Source: Marinobacter lutaoensis (GTDB lineage Bacteria; Pseudomonadota; Gammaproteobacteria; Pseudomonadales; Oleiphilaceae). From it: a DNA stretch of 64,000 bases. The notes below the pieces were generated by a model. It did not search any database, had not been told where the DNA came from, and saw only the letters and a program-made list of their open reading frames with translations. The stretch is from the NCBI RefSeq assembly GCF_001981305.1, contig NZ_MSCW01000007.1, forward strand, positions 682,001-746,000, in the 5' to 3' direction. The position numbers and the translations under genes are program-made. This document shows, piece by piece, positions 1-9,008 of the stretch. Position 1 is the first letter of the stretch. Every line of letters begins with the position of its first letter.

Positions 1-1
1 C

Positions 2-307
2 GAGGACGACCTCAGTCTGGCGTTCAGGGACATCAACCCCCAAGCCCCGGTTCATCTGCTGGTGATTCCGAAAAAGCCCATCGCCAGCATCAACGACATC
101 GAAGAAGGTGACCGCGAGCTGGTAGGACACCTGTATTGGGTGGCCGGCAAGCTGGCCCGGGAGATGGGCTTTGCCGAAGACGGCTATCGCACCGTCATGA
201 ACTGCGGCGCCAACGCCGGGCAGACGGTGTTCCATATCCACCTGCACCTGCTGGCGGGCAAACCCCTGGGCTGGCCGCCGTACACCGACAAGATGAAGCA
301 GGCCTGA
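2..307 (+). CDS. HIT-family nucleotide hydrolase (HinT-like), 5' end outside the window
   Basis: The frame is open from base 2, so the gene begins before the window. The visible residues run through the second half of a HIT domain and include the histidine triad HIHLHLL near the C-terminus. HinT-type proteins hydrolyse purine nucleoside phosphoramidates and are soluble, about 110-120 residues long; about 101 residues are present here, so only a short N-terminal piece is missing. An in-frame GTG at 62 is not a credible start, because the upstream residues (AFRDINPQAPVHLL) are a conserved part of the family. A strong hairpin at 346-367 separates it from the convergent phoU. Confidence 0.9.
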   Translation, partial: EDDLSLAFRDINPQAPVHLLVIPKKPIASINDIEEGDRELVGHLYWVAGKLAREMGFAEDGYRTVMNCGANAGQTVFHIHLHLLAGKPLGWPPYTDKMKQA

Positions 308-345
308 CGGCCGGACCGGTGCGCCGGTCGCTGGCGGGAACGCAA

Positions 346-367
346 AACGGGGCCCGTGGGCCCCGTT
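346..367. terminator. Intrinsic terminator between convergent HIT gene and phoU
   Basis: AACGGGGCC and GGCCCCGTT form a perfect 9-bp stem around the loop CGTG. Read on the minus strand, the stem ends in a run of four T, as expected for a rho-independent terminator of the pst-phoU transcript. It may work in both directions. Confidence 0.75.
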
Positions 368-391
368 CTGACATCACCTCGGTGAGCCGGC

Positions 392-1114
392 TCAGCGACC
401 GACCACCTTCTCCGCTTCCTCCATCGGGGTGTGGCGCACGTCCTCACCCTTGACCATGAAAATCACGTTCTCGGCGATGTTGCAGGCGTGGTCACCGACC
501 CGCTCCAGAGCCCGCAGCACCCACATCACCGACATGCAGCGGGAGATGTTGCGGGTGTCCTCCATCATGAAGGTCAGCAGAGTCCGGGCCGCTGCCTGGT
601 ACTCCTCGTCCACCCACTTGTCCTCTTTCATGATCCGCAGGGCCTGTTCGGAATCCAGCCGGGCGAAGGCATCCAGGGCATCGTGCAACATGCCGAGCAC
701 GTGGTTGCCAATGTGGCGCACTTCCACATAGCCCCGGGGCGCCTGCCCTTCCTCGGCCAGTTTCAGGGCGAGCTTGGCGATCTTCTTCGCCTCGTCTCCC
801 ACCCGCTCCAGGTCCGCCACCATCTTGATCACCGACACCACCAGGCGCAGGTCCCGGGCGGTGGGTTGGCGCCGGGCGATGATGAGGGTGGCTTCCTCGT
901 CCAGACCGCGTTCCATCTGGTCCACGTCCTTGTCCCGGGCCCGGACCTGTTCGGCCAGCTGGCCGTCACTGTCCATCAGCGCCTGGATGGCCTGTTCCAC
1001 CTGGGACTCCACGACGCCCCCCATTTTCAGGAACTCGGTCTTCAGCTCCATCAGCTCGTCGTTGAACTTGTGGGAAATGTGATCCCCGTATACGTCGTCT
1101 TTGCTGTTTGGCAT
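392..1114 (-). CDS. phoU: Phosphate transport regulator PhoU
   Basis: Encodes 240 residues, the usual PhoU length. There are two PhoU three-helix repeats, each with the metal-binding helix motif (ADLERVGDEAKKIA near the middle and ALERVGDHACNIAENV near the C-terminus). In the family PhoU restrains signalling from the Pst transporter to the PhoR/PhoB two-component system when phosphate is sufficient, and it acts at the cytoplasmic face of the membrane. It is the last gene of pstSCAB-phoU, 31 bases after pstB. The start ATG at 1114 has GGGAG upstream. phoB and phoR are not in the window. Confidence 0.96.
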   Translation of the reverse strand: MPNSKDDVYGDHISHKFNDELMELKTEFLKMGGVVESQVEQAIQALMDSDGQLAEQVRARDKDVDQMERGLDEEATLIIARRQPTARDLRLVVSVIKMVADLERVGDEAKKIAKLALKLAEEGQAPRGYVEVRHIGNHVLGMLHDALDAFARLDSEQALRIMKEDKWVDEEYQAAARTLLTFMMEDTRNISRCMSVMWVLRALERVGDHACNIAENVIFMVKGEDVRHTPMEEAEKVVGR

Positions 1115-1145
1115 ATCTCGTCTCCCAAGAAACCGACACCGGGAA

Positions 1146-2033
1146 TCAGCCGAAGCGGCCGGTAATGTACGATTCGGTCAGTTCGTGTTCCGGCGAAGTA
1201 AAGACCTTGCTGGTCTCGTTCACCTCCACCAGGTGTCCCAGGTGGAAATAGGCCGTGCGGTGCGAAACCCGGGCCGCCTGCTGCATGGAGTGGGTCACGA
1301 TCACGATCGTGTAGCTCTCGGACAGCTCGGCGATCAGCTCCTCCACCTTGGCGGTGGCGATCGGGTCCAGCGCCGAACAGGGCTCGTCCATCAGCACCAC
1401 TTCCGGGCTGACGGCGATTGCCCGAGCAATGCACAGGCGCTGCTGCTGACCACCGGACATGCCGGTGGCGGTGGCGTCCAACCGGTCCTTGACCTCGTCC
1501 CAGAGACCGGCCTTGCGCAGGCTGTTCTCAACGATGTCGTCCAGGTCCGACTTACGGTTCGCCAGACCGTGGATGCGGGGGCCATAGGCCACATTGTCGT
1601 AGATCGACTTGGGGAAGGGGTTGGGCTTCTGGAACACCATGCCCACCCGGGCCCGCAGCTCCACCACGTCGTGTTTCGGGTCATAAATGTCCTGATCGTC
1701 CAGGGTCAGGGATCCGGTCACCCGGCAGCTTTCGATGCTGTCGTTCATGCGGTTCAGACACCGCAGGAAGGTGGACTTGCCGCAGCCGGACGGGCCGATG
1801 AAGGCAATCACCTCGTTACGGGCGATGTCCAGGCTGACATTCTTGATGGCCCGCTGCTCACCGTAGAACACTTCCACGTTGCGCAGCTTGAACTTGGGAT
1901 CGTCGGCGAACGGAGAACCGACGGTCTTGCCCTCTTCGATGACGGTTTCCGCCGGCCGGTCTTCCTGCACCACCGCCGTCCGTTGCTCCGGCATGCCCGC
2001 CTCGCTCGTAACCGTTGAATTCAAGGTATTCAT
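1146..2033 (-). CDS. pstB: Phosphate ABC transporter ATP-binding protein PstB
   Basis: ATPase of the high-affinity phosphate importer. Walker A is GPSGCGKST, the ABC signature is [14 protein letters not shown], and Walker B runs into the catalytic glutamate ([13 protein letters not shown]). I place the start at the ATG at 2033 (MNTLNST), 7 bases after GGGAG; an ATG at 2039 and an in-frame GTG at 2051 are alternatives, the last one overlapping the pstA stop. The N-terminus carries about 40 residues before the conserved [10 protein letters not shown] segment, longer than in E. coli PstB. It couples ATP hydrolysis to the PstC/PstA channel. Confidence 0.96.
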   Translation of the reverse strand: MNTLNSTVTSEAGMPEQRTAVVQEDRPAETVIEEGKTVGSPFADDPKFKLRNVEVFYGEQRAIKNVSLDIARNEVIAFIGPSGCGKSTFLRCLNRMNDSIESCRVTGSLTLDDQDIYDPKHDVVELRARVGMVFQKPNPFPKSIYDNVAYGPRIHGLANRKSDLDDIVENSLRKAGLWDEVKDRLDATATGMSGGQQQRLCIARAIAVSPEVVLMDEPCSALDPIATAKVEELIAELSESYTIVIVTHSMQQAARVSHRTAYFHLGHLVEVNETSKVFTSPEHELTESYITGRFG

Positions 2034-2044
2034 AGACATTCTCC

Positions 2045-3322
2045 CTACCACCGGCGCTCAAGACGTTTGCGCAGCCAGATGGCCAAAGCATTCATGGTAA
2101 TCATAAAGGCCAGCAGGATCATGATGCCGGCCGAGGCCAGCTCCACGAACCCCTGCTCGGCACTGCTGGCCCACAGGTAAATCTGTACCGGCAACACGGT
2201 GGCGGCGCTGAAGAAGCCGTCCGGCACGTCCACGATGAACGCCACCATGCCGATCAGCAGCAACGGCGCGGTTTCCCCCAGGGCCTGGGCCATACCGATG
2301 ATGGAACCGGTCAGCATACCCGGCATGGCCAGCGGCAGCACATGGTGCAGCACCACCTGCATCTTGGAGGCCCCAATGCCTTCCGCCGCCTCCCGGATCG
2401 ACGGCGGTACGCTCTTGATGGCGGCGCGGCTGGAAATGATGATGGTCGGCAGGGTCATCAGCGCCAGCACCAGGCCGCCCACCACCGGCACCGACCGGGG
2501 CATGCCGAAAAAGCCGATAAACACGGCCAGGCCCAGCAGGCCGAAAATGATCGACGGCACCGCGGCCAGGTTGTTGATGTTGACCTCGATAAAGTCCGTC
2601 ATCCGGTTCCGGGGCGCGAATTCCTCCAGGTACACCGCCGCCGCCACCCCCACCGGGAAGGCGATCGCCAGGGTCACCACCATGGTCAGCAACGAGCCGA
2701 CGATGGCGCCCAGAATGCCGGCATTGGACGGTTCCCGGGAGTCGCCCCGGCGGAAGAACACATCGTTGAAGCTGGTCTGGATCACCCCCTGGCGCACCAG
2801 TTCGTCCACCCAGCGCTGCTGCTGCTCGGACAAGCGGATACTGTAGGCGGGGTTGTCGGCATGCTTGACGTAGACCGAAACGGTGTCGTGCACCAGGAAC
2901 TCAAAGGTCTGGTGGGTGCCCAGCAGCTCGGGGTGCGCCTTGAGCCGGTCACGGATCCGGTTGCTGGCGTAGCTGCCCACCAACCGGCTCAGCTCCCGCA
3001 CCTGCTGGCGGCTCGTGGCCTCCGGAAAATACGATTGCAGGGCGCGGATGATCGGCGCCTGGAAGTCGGCCATGGACAGCTGGTCCGGGTCCGTCGCATC
3101 CTCCAGGTACATGAGCCCGCTCTCCAGCGGAACCTCCAGGGTAATGGTGGTCTTGACGAACCCGGTGTAACCCTTGCCGATGATGTCGGCGAACAGGATC
3201 ACCAGCGAGCAGAGGGCCACCGCGATGGCGGCCATGCCGTATAGGCGGAACCGTCGCTCCTTGCGGTAGCGGCGCTTGAGCGACCGGCGGACGAGCTCCG
3301 CCTGTGAGCGTTGATCATTCAT
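2045..3322 (-). CDS. pstA: Phosphate ABC transporter permease PstA
   Basis: Inner-membrane permease of the phosphate importer. The C-terminal half has the usual permease core with several membrane segments and the EAA-type loop ([12 protein letters not shown]...). The ATG at 3322 (MNDQRSQ) follows AGGGAA and overlaps the pstC stop by 8 bases; an upstream start at 3346 is less likely. At 425 residues it is much longer than E. coli PstA (about 296). The extra part is a region of about 170 residues between the first membrane helix and the core, probably periplasmic, a layout known in marine gammaproteobacteria. Confidence 0.95.
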   Translation of the reverse strand: MNDQRSQAELVRRSLKRRYRKERRFRLYGMAAIAVALCSLVILFADIIGKGYTGFVKTTITLEVPLESGLMYLEDATDPDQLSMADFQAPIIRALQSYFPEATSRQQVRELSRLVGSYASNRIRDRLKAHPELLGTHQTFEFLVHDTVSVYVKHADNPAYSIRLSEQQQRWVDELVRQGVIQTSFNDVFFRRGDSREPSNAGILGAIVGSLLTMVVTLAIAFPVGVAAAVYLEEFAPRNRMTDFIEVNINNLAAVPSIIFGLLGLAVFIGFFGMPRSVPVVGGLVLALMTLPTIIISSRAAIKSVPPSIREAAEGIGASKMQVVLHHVLPLAMPGMLTGSIIGMAQALGETAPLLLIGMVAFIVDVPDGFFSAATVLPVQIYLWASSAEQGFVELASAGIMILLAFMITMNALAIWLRKRLERRW

Positions 3323-4703
3323 ACTGTTCCCTATACTTGCGGACAATCTTGAGCGCGACGATGTTCAGAACGAGGGTGACGAGGAACAGCAGCATCCCCA
3401 GGGCAAACGCCGAGAGCGTCTTGGCGCTGTCGAACTCCTGGTCACCGGTCAGCAGTGTCACGATCTGCACCGTGACCGTGGTCACCGACTCCAGCGGGTT
3501 GGCCGTCAGGTTGGCGGCCAGTCCCGCCGCCATGACCACGATCATGGTTTCACCGATGGCCCGCGAGGCCGCCAGCAGAATGCCACCCATGATGCCCGGC
3601 AGGGCCGCCGGGAAGATCACGTTCTTCATGGTTTCGGACTGGGTGGCCCCCAGCGCCAGCGAACCGTCCCGCATCGCCTGGGGCACGGCGTTGATGACGT
3701 CGTCGGACAGCGAGGACACGAACGGGATGATCATAATGCCCATCACCAGGCCGGCCGCCAGGGCGCTCTGGGCCGAGGCGTGCAGCCCCACCAGCTCCGC
3801 CAGGTCACGGATGAACGGCGCCACCGTCAGCGCCGCGAAGAAGCCGTAAACCACGGTGGGAATCCCCGCCAGCATTTCCAGCATCGGCTTGACCACGGCC
3901 CGGGCCGGCCGGGACGCGTACTCAGACAGGTACACCGCCGACAGCAGGCCGATCGGCACCGACACCAGCAGGGCGATCGCGGAAATCAGCAGAGTGCCCA
4001 CGAACAGCGGAATCACGCCGAAGGCCCCTTCCGCCCCCACCTGATCCGCCCGCAGGGCGGTCTGGGGACTCCAGGCGGTGCCGAACAGGAATTCGGTAAC
4101 CGGAACCTTGCCAAAGAAACGGATGGTTTCGAAGATGACCGAGAAGACGATGCCAATGGTGGTCAGGATGGCCACCGCGGCACACACGAAGAAAATCCAG
4201 CGCAGGGTGCGCTCGACGTTTTCCCGGGCGTTGATGTGCGGCTGCACCCGGGTCCAGGCAAACGTCGCCCCGAGCACCGCGATCAGGACCACCAGGGTGG
4301 TCTTGAACTCGCTGCTCTGCGACCGGAGAACCTGCAACTGGTCGGCGGCCCCGACAATCGGCTGAGGCACGAAGCCGGGGTCCAGCTTGCCGGCCGCCAC
4401 GTTGCTGATCTGGGACAGCAGCAGGCTGGCCTCGCCGGCGGAGGTGGGCGCCATGTCTTCGGGCAGGGACGCCATCACCATGTCCTGGATCACCTTGCCC
4501 TCGAACGCCGCCCAGATGCCCAGCAGCAACAGGGACGGAATCGCGCACCACAGGGCCGCGCGGGCCGCGTAGTAAAACGGCAGGGCCTTGAGGTGGCGGA
4601 TACCCCCCAGGGGGGAGGCCACGGACCGGGAGCGCAGATACGCCAGCCCATAGGCGACCAACGCAATCACCAGGACCAGGGGCAGTAAATTGGCGGTTTG
4701 CAT
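3315..4703 (-). CDS. pstC: Phosphate ABC transporter permease PstC
   Basis: Partner permease of PstA. The C-terminal 250 residues show the binding-protein-dependent transport core with an EAA-like loop (DGSLALGATQSETMKNVIFP) and several hydrophobic segments. At 462 residues it is longer than E. coli PstC (319): an extra N-terminal part has two or three additional membrane segments and a region of about 70 residues between them. The ATG at 4703 follows a GAGAGAG stretch. It lies 157 bases after pstS, with the hairpin at 4798-4832 in between, so its expression is probably lower than that of pstS. Confidence 0.95.
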   Translation of the reverse strand: MQTANLLPLVLVIALVAYGLAYLRSRSVASPLGGIRHLKALPFYYAARAALWCAIPSLLLLGIWAAFEGKVIQDMVMASLPEDMAPTSAGEASLLLSQISNVAAGKLDPGFVPQPIVGAADQLQVLRSQSSEFKTTLVVLIAVLGATFAWTRVQPHINARENVERTLRWIFFVCAAVAILTTIGIVFSVIFETIRFFGKVPVTEFLFGTAWSPQTALRADQVGAEGAFGVIPLFVGTLLISAIALLVSVPIGLLSAVYLSEYASRPARAVVKPMLEMLAGIPTVVYGFFAALTVAPFIRDLAELVGLHASAQSALAAGLVMGIMIIPFVSSLSDDVINAVPQAMRDGSLALGATQSETMKNVIFPAALPGIMGGILLAASRAIGETMIVVMAAGLAANLTANPLESVTTVTVQIVTLLTGDQEFDSAKTLSAFALGMLLFLVTLVLNIVALKIVRKYREQYE

Positions 4704-4797
4704 ATCTCTCTCTGTCTTGAATGAGGTGGCTGGGGGCCGGTGACCGGTCCCGCCTGGGTGGCTCCGGTCACCTCGCCTTTCGGCATACCCAAAAGCA

Positions 4798-4832
4798 GCA
4801 AAGAACGCGAACCCAGGGCCCGCGTTCTTTGC
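4798..4832 (-). terminator. Hairpin between pstS and pstC (attenuator)
   Basis: GCAAAGAACGCG (4798-4809) pairs perfectly with CGCGTTCTTTGC (4821-4832), a 12-bp stem with an 11-base loop. It lies just downstream of the pstS stop. There is no long U tract after it on the minus strand, so it may be a partial terminator or an mRNA-stabilising structure that lets the binding protein be made in excess over the permeases. Confidence 0.65.
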
Positions 4833-4860
4833 CTCAGTATGTCACCGTTACCGCTGGCGG

Positions 4861-5919
4861 TTACAGCTCGTTGCCAGTCAGCGGAGTCAGGTTACGCACT
4901 TTTTTCGCCACGTCCATGCGCAGGTTGCGCGGGTTCGGGATCAGGCCCACGTCCACCAGGTAACCGTTGTCACCCCAGGCCGCTTCGCTGGTAAACTCTT
5001 CCGCGTACTCCTTGATGCCCGGAATCACGCCCACGTGCGCGTTCTTGATGTAGAAGTACAGGGAACGGGCAACCGGGTATTCCTCGTCGGCGATGGTTTC
5101 CGGCGTCGGGTACACACCCTCGATGGTGGCCGCCTTGATCGTGCCTTCGTTTTCCATCAGGAAACTATAACCGAAGATACCCAGAACCTCTTTGTCCTGC
5201 CCCAGACGCTGAACGATCAGGTTGTCGTTCTCGCCGGCTTCGACGAACGGGCCGTCTTCACGCATGCTGTGGCAGATGGTCTTGTACTTGGCACCGTCGG
5301 TCTTTTCCAGAGCCTTGATCCAGCCGAACTGCTTGCAGCCGCCTTCCATCGCGATTTCCACGAAGGCATCGCGGGTACCGGAAGTCGGGGGCGGCCCCAT
5401 CACGTTGATCGGCGTGTTGGGCAGGCTGGCGTCGATGTCGCTCCACTTCTTGTACGGGTTCGGCACGACCTTCTCGCCCCCCTTGGGATCGGGTACGTCT
5501 TTGGCCAGGGCCAGGAAGATTTCCTTCAGGGTCAGATCCATCTTCGGGGCGTCCTTGGACATGGCGATCACGATGCCGTCGGAACCGATCTTGACCTCGG
5601 TGATTTCCTTGACGCCGTTCTTCTGGCAAGCCTCGAACTCACTGGACTTCATGCGACGGGAAGCATTGGTGATGTCCGGGTGTTCGGCACCAATACCGGC
5701 GCAGAACAGCTTGAAGCCACCGCCGGAGCCCGTGGATTCCAGCTTCGGCGTCGGGAAGTCGGTGTTACGACCAAACCGCTCGGCAACCACGGTCGCGAAC
5801 GGATAAACCGTAGAAGAACCTACGATGTTGATGGTATCGCGGGCCATGGCGGGAGCCGAAACCGCCGCAATGCTGCCGGCCAGGGCAACAGAGGCAAGAG
5901 CTGTTTTCAGTTTAATCAC
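4861..5919 (-). CDS. pstS: Periplasmic phosphate-binding protein PstS
   Basis: Encodes 352 residues with a Sec signal peptide (positively charged start, hydrophobic stretch, APAMA cleavage region at about 22-26). The mature part begins with the phosphate-pocket motif NIVGSSTVYPF and later has the second pocket motif STGSGGG. It binds phosphate in the periplasm and delivers it to PstCA. The start is GTG at 5919 with GGAG eight bases upstream. A Pho box 73 bases upstream indicates PhoB control under phosphate limitation. Confidence 0.95.
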   Translation of the reverse strand: MIKLKTALASVALAGSIAAVSAPAMARDTINIVGSSTVYPFATVVAERFGRNTDFPTPKLESTGSGGGFKLFCAGIGAEHPDITNASRRMKSSEFEACQKNGVKEITEVKIGSDGIVIAMSKDAPKMDLTLKEIFLALAKDVPDPKGGEKVVPNPYKKWSDIDASLPNTPINVMGPPPTSGTRDAFVEIAMEGGCKQFGWIKALEKTDGAKYKTICHSMREDGPFVEAGENDNLIVQRLGQDKEVLGIFGYSFLMENEGTIKAATIEGVYPTPETIADEEYPVARSLYFYIKNAHVGVIPGIKEYAEEFTSEAAWGDNGYLVDVGLIPNPRNLRMDVAKKVRNLTPLTGNEL

Positions 5920-5976
5920 GTTATGTCTCCAAGTATCGGTGGACGTTGTGTTCGGATCTGCTTTACCGATGAGGGC

Positions 5977-6009
5977 ATCCTAAGAGCGGGGTATGACAAC
6001 TTTGTTACA
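5977..6009 (-). promoter_or_regulatory. PhoB-dependent promoter of the pst operon (Pho box plus -10)
   Basis: On the minus strand 6009-5992 reads TGTAACAAAGTTGTCATA: two TGTNAYA-type 7-mers (TGTAACA and TGTCATA) spaced by 4 bases, the 11-base period of a Pho box. Nine bases downstream lies TAGGAT (5982-5977), a good -10 hexamer. This spacing, with the Pho box in place of a -35, is the known class of PhoB-activated promoter. It reads toward pstS. Confidence 0.85.
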
Positions 6010-6121
6010 CCCCCGAAAATATCCGTCACGTCCGCCGAATTCTCTTGCAGCGCCCGTTCAAGCGACTAACATGCGAAAGGAAAACAGCGCAGTACCAACA
6101 AGAAGGAGGAAGGCAGGCTCC

Positions 6122-6526
6122 ATGACCGCTTTTGATGACGACAAACCCGCCCCCAGGGGCGAACTGACCTTGCAGGTAGTCCCCCTGCCTGCCGACACCA
6201 ACGCCAACGGCGACGTCTTCGCCGGCTGGCTGGTCAAGCAGATGGATATTGCCGCGGCCACCCTGGCCGGCCGGATTTCCCAGGGTCGCAACGCCACCGT
6301 CGCCATGGACCGCATGGAATTCCTGTCGCCGCTGCGGGTCGGCTCCCAGGTCCTCTGTTATTGCGAGCTGGTGGACATTGGCCGCAGTTCGATGAAGATC
6401 AACGTCGAGGTCTGGACTCTGGACCGCAACGCCTCGCAGCCGCGCAAGGTCACCGAGGGCCTGTTCGTGTACGTGGCCATCGACGAGCACGGTCGGATTC
6501 GCGAAGTCCCCGAGCAGAACCGCTGA
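6122..6526 (+). CDS. Acyl-CoA thioesterase, hot-dog fold (YciA-like)
   Basis: Encodes 134 residues matching the YciA/BFIT-type acyl-CoA thioesterases that hydrolyse acyl-CoA to free acid and CoA in the cytoplasm. The hot-dog signature is visible: NANGDVFAGWLVKQMDIAA, with the catalytic Asp and the N-x-x-G-D-x-F-G/A-G motif, followed by TVAMDRMEFLSPLRVG. I chose the ATG at 6122 because AAGGAGGAA lies about 10 bases upstream; the open frame extends back to 5993, but that part overlaps the Pho promoter and has no family similarity. It is divergent from pstS. Confidence 0.88.
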   Translation: MTAFDDDKPAPRGELTLQVVPLPADTNANGDVFAGWLVKQMDIAAATLAGRISQGRNATVAMDRMEFLSPLRVGSQVLCYCELVDIGRSSMKINVEVWTLDRNASQPRKVTEGLFVYVAIDEHGRIREVPEQNR

Positions 6527-6529
6527 TCC

Positions 6530-7726
6530 TCATGCCTGAGCCCCCGGCCCCGTCGGGGCAAGCCGCACCCGTCCCAGCGACCAAAGCCCCAGCACCGGTC
6601 CCGGAACGAGCACCACCAGTACCCAGACGCCCAACGATTCCCAAAGGCCGCTGGTGAGCCAGATCGCCGGCAGGGTCAGGCCAAACCCGACCGCGTTCAT
6701 CACCGCCAGAGACGCTCCCACGGACTCGCGGGGAGCGGCCTCGGCGGCCAGGGCCGAAAACTGGGGGGAATCCGCCACCACGGCGATGCCCCACACCAGC
6801 AGCAGCGCCATCAGAAACAGCGGGGACCACCCACCCAGCCAGGGATATGACAGGCAGACGGCGCCCGATAGCATAAGGGCCCGCCGTGCAACCCAGGCAC
6901 TCCCCAAGGTACGGCTGAGCCAGCCGCCCGCGATACAACCGGCCGCGCCCACCCCAATCACCGCGAACGAAAGCCAGGGGACCCAGGCCTCCCCTGCCCC
7001 CAGTCGCTGCAATTCACGACCCGTCAGCAGCGGCACGAGGGTCCAGAATGCGTAGAGTTCCCACATGTGACCAAAGTAGCCTCCGGCCACCGCCAGAAAC
7101 CTCGGCCGCCCCAGCGCGGCCAGCCCCTGCCGCAACGGCAACCGCCCGCTGATCTTCGGAAGGTGCGGGCCATCGCCCAACCGCAGCACCAATACGCCGC
7201 CGGTCGCGGCGAGACAGGATGCCACCCCCAGCGGCCACTCCCAAGGCAGGCCCAGCGTCACCCCTCGCATCATATGCGGCAGCGCGGTACCGAGGGTCAG
7301 CATTCCCACCAGCCAAGCCAGGGCGGCACCGGCGTATCTGGGTGTCCAGGCGATCACCAGTTTCATGCCCAGGGGGTAGATGCCGGCCAGGCACAGCCCG
7401 GTGAGGAAACGGAACAGGAAATCCAGGGGCGGCTGACTGGCCACCGCCATGAAACCGGCATTGGCGAGCGCGCCCAGGGTACAGGACACGGCAAAAATCC
7501 GGCTGGCGCCGAATCGGTCGGCGAGGCCGGTGATGGCGATGCCAAGGGTGCCGGCAATGAAGCCGGCCTGGACCGCTAGGGTAAGACGACCCAGATCGCC
7601 CTCCGTCAGCCCTGCTTCCCGGGCCAGGGACAGCCAGACACCGTTCACGCTGAACCACAGGGAGGTGCCAAACAGCTGGGCCAGTACGATGGTCGGCAGC
7701 GGGTAGCGCCGTAACAGGTTGGTCAT
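6530..7726 (-). CDS. Major facilitator superfamily transporter, probably part of the arsenic operon
   Basis: A 398-residue protein with about 12 hydrophobic segments and an MFS loop 2-3 pattern (ITGLADRFGASRI). It lies 93 bases downstream of arsJ on the same strand and is the last gene of that set. MFS proteins of this kind are often found beside arsJ, but the substrate cannot be read from the sequence. The start is the ATG at 7726; the open frame extends upstream but without family-like residues. The stop is 3 bases from the convergent thioesterase stop. Confidence 0.75.
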   Translation of the reverse strand: MTNLLRRYPLPTIVLAQLFGTSLWFSVNGVWLSLAREAGLTEGDLGRLTLAVQAGFIAGTLGIAITGLADRFGASRIFAVSCTLGALANAGFMAVASQPPLDFLFRFLTGLCLAGIYPLGMKLVIAWTPRYAGAALAWLVGMLTLGTALPHMMRGVTLGLPWEWPLGVASCLAATGGVLVLRLGDGPHLPKISGRLPLRQGLAALGRPRFLAVAGGYFGHMWELYAFWTLVPLLTGRELQRLGAGEAWVPWLSFAVIGVGAAGCIAGGWLSRTLGSAWVARRALMLSGAVCLSYPWLGGWSPLFLMALLLVWGIAVVADSPQFSALAAEAAPRESVGASLAVMNAVGFGLTLPAIWLTSGLWESLGVWVLVVLVPGPVLGLWSLGRVRLAPTGPGAQA

Positions 7727-7819
7727 TGTTGTTGTCTTTTCATGGCCACACCGTAACAGACTAGCGTGTCGCGGCGCCGGCCGCCCATCCGACTTTGGTG
7801 CAGCGACGGCCGGCGACAT

Positions 7820-9007
7820 TCAGGTCGCCGGCTTCGGCAAGCGCAGGGACACAAGCGCCGCCACCGTCACGAACACAGCCGAAAGCCCGAGGCAGGCCGG
7901 CAGGCCATGGCTCTGATAGAGCCAACCCGAAAGTACCGTTCCCAACAGCCGGCCCGCCGCGTTGGACATGTAGTAAAACCCCACGTCCAGAGACACGCCG
8001 TCGGCGCGGGCATAGCGAACGATCAAATAGCTGTGCAGAGCGGAGTTGACGGCAAACAGCACACCAAACAGGACCAGCCCGCCCACCACCACGGCCCGGG
8101 ATGCGCCACTCCCCGTCATCAGCGCCAACGCCATGACAGCCGGGATCAGCGCCAGGGCCGCTGCCCAGAGCACCGCCGGCCGCCGGCCCTCGCCGTGGCC
8201 GGTGATCCGCGGCGCCAGGGCCTGGATCACGCCGTAGCCGATGATCCAGCTGGCCATGAAGCCACCCACCTGCCAGAAATCCCAGCCAAACACCGTGGCC
8301 AGGTACACCGGCAACGCCACCACGAACCACACATCCCGGGCTCCGAACAGAAACATCCGCGCGGCCGACAGCACATTGATGGCCCGGCTCTTGGACAGCA
8401 GATCGGTGAACTTGGGCTTGGCCCGGCTCTTGCCCAGGTCCCGGCCAAGCAGGCACAGGCTGGCCAGCCATACCAGCGCCAGCGTCGCTGCCATGACAAC
8501 CACCGCCCCCCGGAAGCCGGCCGCCATCAGCAGCACGCCGCCGAGAAAGAACCCCACCCCTTTCAGCGTGTTCTTGGAACCGGTCAGAATGGCGACCCAG
8601 CGATACAGGGTGCCCTGCTGCCCGGCCGGCACCAGCAGTTTGATACCACTCTTGGCGGACATCTTGTTGAGGTCCTTGGCGATGCCGGACAACGCCTGCG
8701 CCGCCATCACCCAGGGCACGGCAAGCATGGCCGCCGGCACCGCCAGCATGGCCAGGGCCACCACCTGCAACAGCAGCCCGAGGTTCATGGTGCGGTTCAG
8801 CCCGATGCGGGCCCCCAGGTAACCGCCCGCCAGATTGGTCACCACGCCGAAGAACTCGTAGAAGAGGAACAGCAGCGCAATGTTCAGGGGCGAGTAACCA
8901 AGCTGGTGGAAGTGCAGCACCACCAGCATTCGCAGGGCGCCATCGGTCAGGGTGAAAGCCCAGTAGTTACCGGTGATCACCAGATACTGGCGGAGCGCGG
9001 CGGTCAT
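7820..9007 (-). CDS. arsJ: ArsJ, organoarsenical efflux MFS permease
   Basis: A 395-residue, many-helix protein whose opening (LVITGNYWAFTLTDGALRML and LFYEFFGVVTNLAGGYLGAR) is typical of ArsJ. In the known pathway the adjacent GAPDH makes the unstable 1-arseno-3-phosphoglycerate from arsenate and glyceraldehyde 3-phosphate; ArsJ exports it, and it decays to arsenate outside. The start ATG at 9007 lies one base after the GAPDH stop, so the two are translationally linked. The assignment rests on sequence features plus the arsRC-gapdh-arsJ context. Confidence 0.92.
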   Translation of the reverse strand: MTAALRQYLVITGNYWAFTLTDGALRMLVVLHFHQLGYSPLNIALLFLFYEFFGVVTNLAGGYLGARIGLNRTMNLGLLLQVVALAMLAVPAAMLAVPWVMAAQALSGIAKDLNKMSAKSGIKLLVPAGQQGTLYRWVAILTGSKNTLKGVGFFLGGVLLMAAGFRGAVVVMAATLALVWLASLCLLGRDLGKSRAKPKFTDLLSKSRAINVLSAARMFLFGARDVWFVVALPVYLATVFGWDFWQVGGFMASWIIGYGVIQALAPRITGHGEGRRPAVLWAAALALIPAVMALALMTGSGASRAVVVGGLVLFGVLFAVNSALHSYLIVRYARADGVSLDVGFYYMSNAAGRLLGTVLSGWLYQSHGLPACLGLSAVFVTVAALVSLRLPKPAT

Positions 9008-9008
9008 C

